Shown: positions 15,096 to 22,933 of the stretch, in pieces
How the letters are laid out: each line of letters starts with the position of its first letter
How positions within the stretch are numbered: the first letter of the stretch is position 1
Origin: an uncultured Comamonadaceae bacterium
Lineage (GTDB): Bacteria; Pseudomonadota; Gammaproteobacteria; Burkholderiales; Burkholderiaceae
Direction of reading: 5' to 3'
Length of the DNA: 27,428 nt
Assembly: GCA_946482595.1 (NCBI GenBank)
Contig: CAMLSD010000069.1
Span: 1-27,428 of the forward strand
Notes under the pieces: generated by a model
The model's database searches: none
What the model saw: only the letters and a program-made list of their open reading frames with translations
Told to the model about the DNA's origin: nothing
Position numbers and translations under genes: made by a program

Positions 15096-15850
15096 GGCTG
15101 GAAATCCTCAGGCGAGACCACCAGTTGCACCGCGTCGGCGGCAAACACGGTCTGCCCGGCCTCGACCGGCACGCCCTCGCGGTCGACGTTGACGTAGTCG
15201 ACCACCAGCACCGGCGCGGCCATCGGCCGGGCCAGCGCATCGGCTTCGGCCTCGGTGGGCATGCGGCACGACACCACCGAGCGCGCGCGGGTGTAGTCGT
15301 CCACGCCGAAGTCGCGCAGCGCCTGGGTGACCGACAGCGTGCGCGCAAACACCGCGCTCATGCCCGGAAAGCGCCGCGCCGGAAACACCGATTCGCTGAC
15401 GCCGATCACCCGACCCCGCACGCTGGCACGTGTGGACAGCAGCTCCACCGGATCGCGCACACCGATGCGCAGGGCCTGGGCCCAGCCCTGGGCGGCCGCC
15501 ACCTGCGCGGCCAGCAGTTCACGGCGGGCCTGCTCGCCGCAGTCGGCCAGGTTCTGCGTGAGGCGGGTGCGGCGCTGCAGCGCGTAGTCGACGACCAGCT
15601 CGCGCACGAACGTGCCGCGGCCGTGCACGACCCGCACATGCCCGGTTTCGGCCAGCGAGCGCATGGCCTGGCGCAGTGTGTGGCGATGCACGCCGAACTG
15701 CTCGGCCAGCACGGTCTCGTTCGGCAGCCGTTCGCCCGGCTGGTAGCGGCCACTGGCGATGTCCTCGCGCAGCGCTTGCGCGATCTGCTCCCAGCGGCGG
15801 GCAGGCAGGGCATCGAGGGGCGGGTCGGCGAGTTCGGAGTCCTTGAGCAT
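15092..15850 (-). CDS. phnF: GntR/HutC-family transcriptional regulator of phosphonate genes
   Basis: A 252-residue regulator. The N-terminal winged helix-turn-helix (about residues 17-84) has YQPGERLPNETVLAEQFG followed by VHRHTLRQAM, and the wing HVRVVHGRGTFV. The C-terminal UTRA ligand-binding domain (about 95-250) is of the HutC subfamily. The frame is open to 15919, but the ATG at 15850 gives the normal PhnF N-terminus. Divergently placed from phnG across a 106-base region that carries a TCTAGA-core near-palindrome, it is probably the repressor of phnG and, by the same motif, of phnC. The inducer is likely a phosphonate or pathway intermediate. No strong ribosome binding site is seen, consistent with low expression. 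Confidence 0.92.
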   Translation of the reverse strand: MLKDSELADPPLDALPARRWEQIAQALREDIASGRYQPGERLPNETVLAEQFGVHRHTLRQAMRSLAETGHVRVVHGRGTFVRELVVDYALQRRTRLTQNLADCGEQARRELLAAQVAAAQGWAQALRIGVRDPVELLSTRASVRGRVIGVSESVFPARRFPGMSAVFARTLSVTQALRDFGVDDYTRARSVVSCRMPTEAEADALARPMAAPVLVVDYVNVDREGVPVEAGQTVFAADAVQLVVSPEDFQP

Positions 15851-15888
15851 GGTGCGGTTCTGTGGTCGATGGGTCAGGTGTCGCGGGG

Positions 15889-15906
15889 CCTTCAACAAAC
15901 TGTCAC
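15889..15906 (+). promoter_or_regulatory. Candidate Pho box upstream of phnG
   Basis: CCTTCAA-CAAA-CTGTCAC has the 7-4-7 direct-repeat layout of the PhoB binding site (CTGTCAT-4-CTGTCAT). The second half matches well; the first has four of seven consensus bases. A weak -10-like CACACT lies exactly ten bases downstream. The site would replace the -35 element and link phnG expression to phosphate starvation. Inferred from consensus only. Confidence 0.45.
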
Positions 15907-15938
15907 GTCGGCCTCGCACACTGGCTGCATGTTAAAGA

Positions 15939-15949
15939 CGTCTAGATGA
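15939..15949 (+). promoter_or_regulatory. Candidate PhnF operator at the phnG promoter
   Basis: CGTCTAGATGA contains the palindromic core TCTAGA and ends seven bases before the phnG start codon. The identical 11-mer occurs upstream of phnC in the same orientation. Operators of the HutC subfamily often have a GTCTAGAC-type core (for example the DasR site TGGTCTAGACCA), which fits binding by PhnF. It lies about 32 bases after the candidate Pho box, near the expected transcription start, where a repressor would act. Confidence 0.6.
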
Positions 15950-15956
15950 CACCACG

Positions 15957-16448
15957 ATGTCAACCACCGACTCTTCTCCATCCACCGACCCCGAGATCGC
16001 TCAGCGCCAGCAGTGGCTGCGGGTGCTGTCCCACGCTCCGGCCGATGCCCTGGAGCGCCATGTGCGGCCGGTGCTGGCCGACCACCGCTTCGAATGGCTG
16101 CGTGCGCCCGAGCTGGGCCTGGTGATGCTGCGCGCGCGCATCGGCAACACCGGCGATCGGTTCAACGTCGGCGAGGCGACCGTGACGCGCTGTGTGCGCC
16201 GCCTGTGCACACCCGGCCTGCCGGCGGCCGCCGGGGTGGGCGTGGTGCTCGGGCGCGATGCCTCGCGTGCCGAGTCGATCGCCGGCATCGATGCACTGAT
16301 GCAGCTCGTGCAGTGCCGCGACACCCTGCACCGCCAGGTGATCGAACCGCTGCAGACGGTCATCCGGTTCGAACGACAGCGCTCGGCGGCGGCCACCGAG
16401 GCCAGCCGGGTCCAGTTCTACACGCTGCAAGCGGAGGTCAGCCCATGA
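15957..16448 (+). CDS. phnG: C-P lyase subunit PhnG
   Basis: A 163-residue subunit of the carbon-phosphorus lyase core complex (PhnGHIJ), needed with PhnH, PhnI and PhnL to attach the phosphonate to ATP as a ribosyl triphosphonate. Conserved segments include RQQWLRVLSHAP (about 17-28), LGLVMLRARIGNTGDRFNVGE (about 53-73) and VTRCVRRL. It is the first gene of a seven-gene plus-strand operon. The ATG lies seven bases after the TCTAGA operator, so the 5' leader must be very short, and the GATGA of the operator is the only ribosome-binding-like sequence. The stop overlaps phnH by an ATGA. The N-terminal ten residues are Ser/Thr-rich and variable in the family. Confidence 0.94.
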   Translation: MSTTDSSPSTDPEIAQRQQWLRVLSHAPADALERHVRPVLADHRFEWLRAPELGLVMLRARIGNTGDRFNVGEATVTRCVRRLCTPGLPAAAGVGVVLGRDASRAESIAGIDALMQLVQCRDTLHRQVIEPLQTVIRFERQRSAAATEASRVQFYTLQAEVSP

Positions 16449-17215
16449 TGCTCGAAGTCCATCCCCCGGCACGTGCCGGTCGCCCCCGGCCCACGCCGGA
16501 CCTGGCCGAACTGCCTCGCGGTTTTGGCGACGCGGTGCAGGCGAGTCAGGCCTGCTTCCGCCGCCTGCTCGATGCCACCGCACGCCCGGGTCGCATCCAG
16601 GCGCTGGACGAGTCGACGCTGGCCGCGCTGCAGCACCCCTCGGGCAACAGCCCGGCGCTGGCGGCGGTGCTGCTGACCCTGACCGATGCCGACACACGCG
16701 TCTGGCTGTGCGACAGCCTGGCTGCGCCGCAGGCGCTGGCCCGTCTCGCGGCCTTCGGGCGATTCCACACCGGCATGGTCTGGGCCGACCACCCCGAGGG
16801 CTGCGAGTTCGCCTTCACACGGGCCAGCAGCGCCCCCGAGCGGCTGCTGTCGGTGCTGCCGTGCGGCAGCGACGAACACCCGCAGGACGGCGCGACCATC
16901 GTGATCGACGCCCCCACGCTGCGCAGCGGCCACGAGGACGCCCAGGGTCGCCTGCACCTGCATCCGGCGCCTGACGGACAACGGCACGATGAAGCCGACC
17001 CGACCCCCTGGGTGCGCCTGCGCGGCCCGGGCATCGAACACGCCCATGTCCTGGCGGTCGGCGGGCTGAGTCTGGCGTTCTGGCGCGCACGACAGGCGCT
17101 GCAGGAGCGTTTCCCGCGCGGCGTGGACGTGATCGTGTGCTGCGGCGAGCGCATCGCCGCCGTGCCACGTTCGACCGAGGTGGTTTTCATGTCCACCCCC
17201 CTGGTGAAAGGCTGA
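16445..17215 (+). CDS. phnH: C-P lyase subunit PhnH
   Basis: A 256-residue subunit of the C-P lyase core complex. The family segment GFGDAVQASQACFRRLLDAT, followed by ARPGRI, is at about residues 26-51, and FHTGMVWADHPEGCEFAF and LRGPGI mark later conserved parts. It is longer than the E. coli protein (about 194 residues). Part of the extra length is an insert with acidic and His residues (the stretch EDAQGRLHLHPAPDGQRHDE). The ATG at 16445 is chosen because its ATGA overlaps the phnG stop; a second ATG follows immediately, so one residue is uncertain. PhnI starts three bases after the stop. Its role is within the enzyme assembly, without its own known catalytic centre. Confidence 0.93.
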   Translation: MMLEVHPPARAGRPRPTPDLAELPRGFGDAVQASQACFRRLLDATARPGRIQALDESTLAALQHPSGNSPALAAVLLTLTDADTRVWLCDSLAAPQALARLAAFGRFHTGMVWADHPEGCEFAFTRASSAPERLLSVLPCGSDEHPQDGATIVIDAPTLRSGHEDAQGRLHLHPAPDGQRHDEADPTPWVRLRGPGIEHAHVLAVGGLSLAFWRARQALQERFPRGVDVIVCCGERIAAVPRSTEVVFMSTPLVKG

Positions 17216-17218
17216 GCC

Positions 17219-18412
17219 ATGTACATCGCCGTCAAGGGCGGGGAGCGTGCCATCGAGGCGTCCTACCGTCTGCTCGACGAACGCCGCCGTGGCCACCCGG
17301 GTGTCCCCGAACTGGAGGTGGCGCAGATCCGCGAGCAGATGCGCCTGCTGGTCGACCGCGTGATGGCCGAGGCCTCGCTGTACGACCCCGACCTGGCCGC
17401 ACTGGCCATCAAGCAGGCGCAGGGTGACGCGATCGAGGCCGTCTTCCTGCTGCGGGCCTATCGCACGACCTTGCCGCGACTGGGCTACTCGCTGCCGATG
17501 GACACCGCGCGCATGCGAGCGGCGCGGCGTGTGTCGGCCATCTTCAAGGACATCCCCGGCGGCCAGGTCCTGGGCCCGACGTTCGACTACACGCAGCGCC
17601 TGCTGGACTTTTCGCTGATGGCACCGGCGGCAGCCGTCGGCGCGCCGGCGCGGGCAACACCGCCGCAAGAGACCGTGCTGCCCGAGACCCTGGCACGCGC
17701 GCTGGACCCCCTGGCCCGCGAAGGCCTGATCGAGCCCTGCCTGCCCACCGCCGGCGACCCCGAACCCCCCGACATCACCCGGGTGCCGCCGCAGTATCCG
17801 ATGCCGCGCACGGCACGCCTGCAGATGCTGGCACGCGCCGACGAGGGCTGGGTGCTGGGCATGGCGTACTCGACCCAGCGCGGCTATGCCCATACCCACC
17901 CGTTTGCCGGCGAGATCCGGGTCGGGCAGGTGCCGGTGGAGATCGTGCCCGACGAGCTGGGGTTTGCCATCGAGATCGGTGACGTCGAGCTGACCGAGTG
18001 CCAGATGATCAACCAGTTCGTCGGCTCGCCGGACGTACCGCCGCAGTTCACGCGCGGCCACGGCCTCGTGTTCGGCCAGGGCGAACGCAAGGCGATGGCG
18101 ATGTCGCTGGCCGACCGTGTGATGCGCTGCGACGAATTCGGCGAGGAGCGCACCAGCCCGGCCCAGGACGCCGAGTTCGTGCTGCCGCACGGCGACAACA
18201 TCGAGGCCTCGGGGTTCGTGCAGCACCTGAAGCTGCCGCACTACGTGACCTTCGAGAGCGAGCTGCAGCTGATCCGCCAGCTTCGCGCGACTCACCTGCA
18301 GGCCACCGTGGGGGACACGCCTGCAGTCCCCATCGATGCTGCCGCCGCATCAGCAAGCGCGACCGCGACCGCCGCCGTCGCGACCGACACCGACACACTG
18401 ACCCGACCATGA
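17219..18412 (+). CDS. phnI: C-P lyase subunit PhnI
   Basis: A 397-residue subunit. With G, H and L it displaces adenine from ATP by the phosphonate; alone it acts as a purine nucleosidase in E. coli. Strongly conserved parts include MYIAVKGGERAIEASYRLLD (1-20), RLGYSLPMDTARMRAARRVS (87-106), FKDIPGGQVLGPTFDYTQRL (109-128) and YAHTHPFAGEIRVGQVP. The last 34 residues (from about 364) are a low-complexity Ala/Thr/Asp tail absent from the E. coli protein (354 residues) and account for most of the length difference. The gene begins three bases after phnH and overlaps phnJ by an ATGA. Confidence 0.95.
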   Translation: MYIAVKGGERAIEASYRLLDERRRGHPGVPELEVAQIREQMRLLVDRVMAEASLYDPDLAALAIKQAQGDAIEAVFLLRAYRTTLPRLGYSLPMDTARMRAARRVSAIFKDIPGGQVLGPTFDYTQRLLDFSLMAPAAAVGAPARATPPQETVLPETLARALDPLAREGLIEPCLPTAGDPEPPDITRVPPQYPMPRTARLQMLARADEGWVLGMAYSTQRGYAHTHPFAGEIRVGQVPVEIVPDELGFAIEIGDVELTECQMINQFVGSPDVPPQFTRGHGLVFGQGERKAMAMSLADRVMRCDEFGEERTSPAQDAEFVLPHGDNIEASGFVQHLKLPHYVTFESELQLIRQLRATHLQATVGDTPAVPIDAAAASASATATAAVATDTDTLTRP

Positions 18413-19275
18413 ACAACCGCGCCCTGCACAGCCTGGCTCCGGCCGAGGGCTACAACTTTGCCTACCTCGACGAACGCACCAAACGCATGCTGCGCCGCGC
18501 GCTGCTGAAGGCCGTGGCCATTCCCGGCCACCAGGTGCCCTTCGGCTCGCGCGAGATGCCGCTGGCCTATGGCTGGGGCACCGGCGGCATCCAGGTCACG
18601 GCCGCGATCATCGGCCGCGACGACGTGCTCAAGGTGATCGACCAGGGCTCGGACGACACGACCAACGCCGTCAACATCCGCACCTTCTTTGCGCGCACCA
18701 CCGGCGTGGCCACCACCACACGCACCCGTGAGGCCACGGTGATCCAGACGCGCCACCGCATCCCCGAAGCCCCGTTGAGCGAAGGCCAGACGCTGGTCTA
18801 CCAGGTGCCGCAGCCCGAGCCGCTGTACAAGCTCGAACCCCGCCGTGGCGAAACGCTCAAGCTGCATGCCTTCCGCGAGTACGGCCTGATGAACGTGAAG
18901 CTGTACGAAGACATCGCGCACTGGGGCCAGATCGAGACCACCTACGACTACCCGGTGCTGGTGAACCAGCGCTACGTGATGGCGCCCTCGCCGATCCCGA
19001 AGTTCGACAACCCCAGGATGCACCGCTCGCCGGCCCTGCAGCTGTTCGGTGCCGGGCGCGAGAAGCGCCTGTATGCCGTGCCCCCCTACACCGACGTGCG
19101 CAGCCTGGACTTCGAGGACCATCCGTTCTCGCCCGGCGAGAGCGGCCATGCCTGTGCCTTGTGCGGCTGCACGACCAGCTACCTCGACGAGGTGCACCTC
19201 GACGGTGGCCAGACCCTGTGGGCCTGCTCGGACACCGACTGGTGCCGCGAACAACTCGAAGGAGCCACCGCATGA
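18409..19275 (+). CDS. phnJ: C-P lyase radical SAM enzyme PhnJ
   Basis: A 288-residue catalytic subunit. It uses S-adenosylmethionine and a [4Fe-4S] cluster to cleave the C-P bond of ribosyl phosphonates, releasing an alkane and the 1,2-cyclic phosphate. Cysteines C249, C252, C273 and C279 form the C-terminal cluster and thiyl motif, here CX2CX20CX5C; an extra cysteine is at C254. The glycyl-radical glycine corresponds to G40 in AIPGHQVPFGSREMP. GWGTGGIQVTAAIIG and DDTTNAVNIRTFF are further family blocks. The start at 18409 overlaps phnI (ATGA), and the stop overlaps phnK (ATGA). All expected catalytic residues appear present, so the enzyme should be active. Sensitive to oxygen by analogy. 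Confidence 0.96.
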   Translation: MNNRALHSLAPAEGYNFAYLDERTKRMLRRALLKAVAIPGHQVPFGSREMPLAYGWGTGGIQVTAAIIGRDDVLKVIDQGSDDTTNAVNIRTFFARTTGVATTTRTREATVIQTRHRIPEAPLSEGQTLVYQVPQPEPLYKLEPRRGETLKLHAFREYGLMNVKLYEDIAHWGQIETTYDYPVLVNQRYVMAPSPIPKFDNPRMHRSPALQLFGAGREKRLYAVPPYTDVRSLDFEDHPFSPGESGHACALCGCTTSYLDEVHLDGGQTLWACSDTDWCREQLEGATA

Positions 19276-20066
19276 GATCCGTCACGAGTGAAGGCGCACA
19301 GCCGCTGCTGAAGGTCGAGGGCCTGGGCCGGCAGTTCGACGGCCTGTGGGCAGTGCAGGACGCGAGTTTCGAGCTGCACCCGGGCGAGGTGCTGGCCATC
19401 GTGGGCGAATCGGGCTCGGGCAAGTCGACCCTGCTGTCCTGCCTGGCAGGCCGGCAGACCCCCAGCACCGGCCGTGTGCGCTACCGCACCCGCGAGGACA
19501 AGTGGGTCGATGTGCACCGTGTCGACGAGAGCGAACGCCGCAGGCTGGCCCGCACCGAATGGGGCCATGTCGAGCAGAACCCGGCCGATGGCCTGCGCAT
19601 GGCCGTGAGTGCCGGTGCCAACATCGGCGAGCGCCTGATGGGGCAGGGCCACCGCCACTACGGCCTGTTGCGTGAGCGTGCCGCGCAATGGATGAGCCGG
19701 GTCGAGCTGGACCCGGCGCGCATGGACGACCTGCCGCGCACCTTCTCGGGCGGCATGCGCCAGCGGCTGCAGATCGCGCGCAACCTGGTCACGCACCCCC
19801 GCCTGGTGCTGATGGACGAGCCCACCTCGGGCCTGGACGTCTCGGTGCAGGCCCGGCTGCTCGATCTGATCCGGCTGCTCGTGGCCCGGCTGCACCTGTC
19901 GGCCATCATCGTGACCCACGACCTGGGCGTGGCCCGGCTGCTGGCGCACCGCACGATGGTGATGCGCCAGGGCCGCATCGTCGAACACGGGCTGACCGAC
20001 CGTGTGCTGGACGACCCCCAGCATGCCTACACCCAGCTGCTGGTCTCTTCGGTGGTGACGCCATGA
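19272..20066 (+). CDS. phnK: ABC-type ATPase subunit PhnK of C-P lyase
   Basis: A 264-residue ATP-binding-cassette protein. It associates with the PhnGHIJ core and is required for phosphonate use, although it is not a transporter subunit. Walker A GESGSGKST at residues 45-53, signature FSGGMRQR at about 158-165, Walker B LVLMDE at 178-183 and the H-loop H216 are intact. The insert YRTREDKWVDVHRVDESER near residues 71-89, resembling the Asp/Trp-rich segment of PhnK homologues, separates it from oligopeptide transporter ATPases, its nearest look-alikes. It overlaps phnJ upstream and phnL downstream by four bases each, which supports the PhnK call over a DppD-type ATPase. Confidence 0.94.
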   Translation: MRSVTSEGAQPLLKVEGLGRQFDGLWAVQDASFELHPGEVLAIVGESGSGKSTLLSCLAGRQTPSTGRVRYRTREDKWVDVHRVDESERRRLARTEWGHVEQNPADGLRMAVSAGANIGERLMGQGHRHYGLLRERAAQWMSRVELDPARMDDLPRTFSGGMRQRLQIARNLVTHPRLVLMDEPTSGLDVSVQARLLDLIRLLVARLHLSAIIVTHDLGVARLLAHRTMVMRQGRIVEHGLTDRVLDDPQHAYTQLLVSSVVTP

Positions 20067-20833
20067 ACCATGATCTTCACGTGCTGCCGGTGATCGAGGT
20101 GCGCTCGCTGGCCAAGAGCTTCACGCTGCATCAGCGCCACGGCGTGCGCCTGCCCGTGCTGGACGACTTCTCGATGGAGGTGCATGCCGGCGAGTGTGTG
20201 GCACTCGTGGGCGCCTCGGGGCGCGGGAAGTCCACGCTGATGAAATGCCTGTACGGCAACTATGGTTGCGACACCGGCAGCATCGTGCTGCGGCTGTTCG
20301 GACAGTCCTGGGACTTCGGCCGCGCCGAGCCACGCACCGTGCTGGCCCTGCGGCGCCATGCGATCAGCCATGTCAGCCAGTTCCTGCGCACCATCCCGCG
20401 CGTGGGGGCGCTGGACGTGGTGGCCGAGCGCCTGCTCGAGACGCCCCTGGCCGGCGAAGACCCCTTGCCCCCCGAAACGGGGCTGGGCAACAGCGAAGCC
20501 CTGGATGACACTGTGGTCGATGCGCGCCAGCAGGCCGCACGCCAGCAGGCCGGCGAACTGCTGGCGCGACTGAACGTGCCGCAGGCCTTGTGGCCGCTGC
20601 CGCCGTCCACCTTTTCGGGCGGCGAGCAACAGCGTGTCAACATTGCCCGCGGGTTCATCAAGCCCACGCCGATGCTGCTGCTGGACGAGCCCACGGCCTC
20701 GCTGGATGCAGCGAACCGGCAGGTGGTCGTGTCGCTGATCCAGGAGGCCCGTGCACGCGGCACGGCCATCGTCGGGATCTTCCACGACGAGGAAGTGCGC
20801 GAGGCCGTGGCCACGCGCCTCGTCGAGTTCTGA
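20063..20833 (+). CDS. phnL: ABC-type ATPase subunit PhnL of C-P lyase
   Basis: A 256-residue ABC-type ATPase needed with PhnGHI for forming the ribosyl triphosphonate. Walker A GASGRGKST at residues 50-58, signature FSGGEQQR at 184-191, Walker B LLLDE at 205-209 and H241 are present. PhnL hallmarks are LHQRHGVRLPVLDDF, HVSQFLRTIPRVGALDVVAE and NIARGFIKP. Compared with E. coli PhnL (226 residues), an acidic/Pro-rich insert of roughly 25-30 residues (about 129-156, containing GEDPLPPETGLGNSEALDD) sits before the LLARLNVP segment. Start at 20063 overlaps phnK (ATGA). Function as for the family; the insert has no known role. Confidence 0.94.
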   Translation: MNHDLHVLPVIEVRSLAKSFTLHQRHGVRLPVLDDFSMEVHAGECVALVGASGRGKSTLMKCLYGNYGCDTGSIVLRLFGQSWDFGRAEPRTVLALRRHAISHVSQFLRTIPRVGALDVVAERLLETPLAGEDPLPPETGLGNSEALDDTVVDARQQAARQQAGELLARLNVPQALWPLPPSTFSGGEQQRVNIARGFIKPTPMLLLDEPTASLDAANRQVVVSLIQEARARGTAIVGIFHDEEVREAVATRLVEF

Positions 20834-20856
20834 ACGGAATCTGAGAAAGTGCTGGC

Positions 20857-21996
20857 ATGAACGAACAGGTCTACACCCGGGCACGCATCGTCACCGCCGA
20901 CGGCGTGCTCGAAGGATCGCTGCAGGTGCGCGACGGACGCATCGCCGCCATCGACACCGGGGCGAGCCATGTGCCCGGCGCCCAGGACCTGCAGGGCGAC
21001 TTCCTGCTGCCCGGCCTGGTCGAGGTGCACACCGACAACCTCGAACGCCATGTGATGCCTCGGCCGAAGGTGGTGTTCCCGACCCAGCCTGCGGTGCAGG
21101 CCCACGACGCCGAGGTCGCGGCCGCCGGCATCACCACCGTGTTCGACGCCATCGGCGTGGGCGATCCTTACGGTGAAGGCTTCCGCTCACGCGACCAGAG
21201 CCTGCTGCTCGACGTGCTCGACGCCCTCGAGGCAGCCGGCGTGCTGCGGGCCGATCACTACATCCACATCCGCTGCGAGCTGCCTGCGCCGAATGCGCGC
21301 GAACTGTTCGAGCCGTTTGCGCACCACCCGCGGCTGAAGATGCTCTCGCTGATGGACCACACGCCAGGCCAGCGCCAGTGGAGCGACATCGCCCATGCCC
21401 GCACGTACTACACCGGCAAGAAGGGCTGGAGCGACGCGCAGTTCGAGGCCGAGGTACGCCTGGCGCCCGAACGGCAGGCCCGCTACGCCGAGCCCAACCG
21501 CCGCTGGTTCGCCGACTTTGCCCGGCAGCACGACGTGGCCCTGGCCACCCACGACGACACCACGGTCGAGCATGTGGACGAGGCCCTGGCGCTGGGTGCG
21601 GCGATGAGCGAGTTCCCCACCACGATGCATGCGGCGCGCCACGCGCGCGCCCATGGCCTGGCCACCATCGCGGGGGCGCCGAACATCGTGCGCGGCGGCT
21701 CGCACTCGGGCAATGTCTCGGCGATGGACCTGGCTCGCGCCGGCGTGCTCGACGTGCTGTCGTCCGACTACGTGCCCACCAGCCTGCTCAATGCCGCATG
21801 GCGGCTGCACCACGAAGGCGGCTTCGCGCTGAACGAGGCGGTCAACGTCGTGAGCCGCAATGCCGCCCGCGCCTGCGGCTTCAGCGACCGCGGCGAGCTG
21901 GCCCCCGGCCTGCGCGCCGACCTGCTGCGCGTGCGCGAGGTGCAGGGCCGCCCTGTCGTGCGCGAGGTCCATCGCAACGGCCAGCGCGTGGCCTGA
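20857..21996 (+). CDS. phnM: Ribosyl-triphosphonate diphosphatase PhnM
   Basis: A 379-residue amidohydrolase-superfamily enzyme. It removes pyrophosphate from the ribosyl triphosphonate to make the PhnJ substrate. The metal-binding start motif is LPGLVEVHTDNLERHV, with H58 and D60. Later metal and active-site candidates are ALATHDDTT (H232) and LSSDYVPTSL (D304). Length matches E. coli PhnM (378). It starts 23 bases after phnL with only a weak purine-rich sequence before the ATG, and is the last gene of the phnG operon. About 135 bases without any clear terminator hairpin follow before the lipoprotein-like pair. Confidence 0.95.
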   Translation: MNEQVYTRARIVTADGVLEGSLQVRDGRIAAIDTGASHVPGAQDLQGDFLLPGLVEVHTDNLERHVMPRPKVVFPTQPAVQAHDAEVAAAGITTVFDAIGVGDPYGEGFRSRDQSLLLDVLDALEAAGVLRADHYIHIRCELPAPNARELFEPFAHHPRLKMLSLMDHTPGQRQWSDIAHARTYYTGKKGWSDAQFEAEVRLAPERQARYAEPNRRWFADFARQHDVALATHDDTTVEHVDEALALGAAMSEFPTTMHAARHARAHGLATIAGAPNIVRGGSHSGNVSAMDLARAGVLDVLSSDYVPTSLLNAAWRLHHEGGFALNEAVNVVSRNAARACGFSDRGELAPGLRADLLRVREVQGRPVVREVHRNGQRVA

Positions 21997-22131
21997 GAAG
22001 GTGTGAACGAACCCGCCGCTTCCCTCGAAAGGCTTACCTCCAACGAGGCAGGGCTGTCCCTCTTTTGAGCGTCAGCCGCGGTCGCGGCCCGCTGGCATCA
22101 TCGTGCGCTTCCTGACCCCCTGGAGCGCACC

Positions 22132-22884
22132 GTGAGCCACCCGACCGATCGCCAACGCCCCGACGCACGACGTCGCCTGTTCACCCTGTCGGCCCTGGGT
22201 CTTGCGGGCCTGGGCAGCACGGGCCTGCTGGGCTGCGGCGGTGGCGACACGCTGGACGATCCCCGTGTGCGGTTCGTCAACGGCTTCCAGGACGTGGCCT
22301 CGGCCGACTTCCTCATCGACGGCAACCGGGCCGTGGCCGCGCTGGCCTCCGGCGGCAACGGCACCGACTACTACTTCCTCGACAAGGGCACACGACGGGT
22401 GTCGGCCCGTGCGGCCGGGGCGGCGTCGCCGGTGGTCGAGTCCAGCTTCGGATTCGGCGAACAGATTGACCATTCGGTGGTGGCCTACGGCACGGCCACG
22501 GCCCCCAAGCTGCGCCAGTTCATCGAGAACAGCGCGGCCCCGGCGTCCGGCCAGGTCAAGGTGCGGGCGCTGCATGGCGCATCCGGTGTCGCCGGTCTGA
22601 ACCTCTACCTGGTGAGCGGCAGCCCGGTGGACCTGAGCGTGATCGCCCCCACACTCACGCTGGGCAGCTACGACACACTCAGCGACTTCCGCAGCCTGGC
22701 GGCCGGCACCTACACGCTGATCCTCACGCTGACCGGCTCGACCGCAGCGGTGTTCACCCGCTCGCAGGTGAGCATCACGGCCGGCACCGTGGTCACGCTG
22801 GTCGTGCTGCCGCGCGGCGGGCTGGGCCTGGCGGTCACCTCGTTGCCCGAACGCGCCAATGGCTCGGTGCTGACCTCGCAGTGA
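22132..22884 (+). CDS. DUF4397-domain lipoprotein-like protein, first of a tandem pair
   Basis: A 250-residue exported protein with a GTG start. The N-terminus has a twin-arginine-like RRRLFTL (13-19), a hydrophobic stretch and a lipobox LLGC with C35, so it is probably a lipoprotein, possibly Tat-dependent. After a GGGD linker comes a beta-rich DUF4397-type domain. It starts PRVRFVNG followed by ASADFLIDG and continues with GQVKVRALHGASGVAGLNLYL, YDTLSDFRSLAAGTYTLIL and a C-terminal strand region. DUF4397 proteins are extracytoplasmic with no assigned biochemical role. The next gene is a clear paralogue 49 bases downstream. It lies after phnM on the same strand; whether it belongs to phosphonate use is unknown. 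Confidence 0.82.
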   Translation: MSHPTDRQRPDARRRLFTLSALGLAGLGSTGLLGCGGGDTLDDPRVRFVNGFQDVASADFLIDGNRAVAALASGGNGTDYYFLDKGTRRVSARAAGAASPVVESSFGFGEQIDHSVVAYGTATAPKLRQFIENSAAPASGQVKVRALHGASGVAGLNLYLVSGSPVDLSVIAPTLTLGSYDTLSDFRSLAAGTYTLILTLTGSTAAVFTRSQVSITAGTVVTLVVLPRGGLGLAVTSLPERANGSVLTSQ

Positions 22885-22933
22885 CCGGCCTTCGGGCATG
22901 ATCGAGGTTGGTTCCCCTTGACGAGGTCGCATC

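Noticed and set aside
16418..18295. Minus-strand open frame of 625 codons
   Set aside because: It is antisense to phnH and phnI, which are certain genes; no family motif is visible.
19272..20833. PhnK and PhnL as an oligopeptide importer ATPase pair for the orphan solute-binding protein
   Set aside because: Both carry PhnK/PhnL-specific segments and are embedded by four-base overlaps in the C-P lyase operon; no permease is linked.
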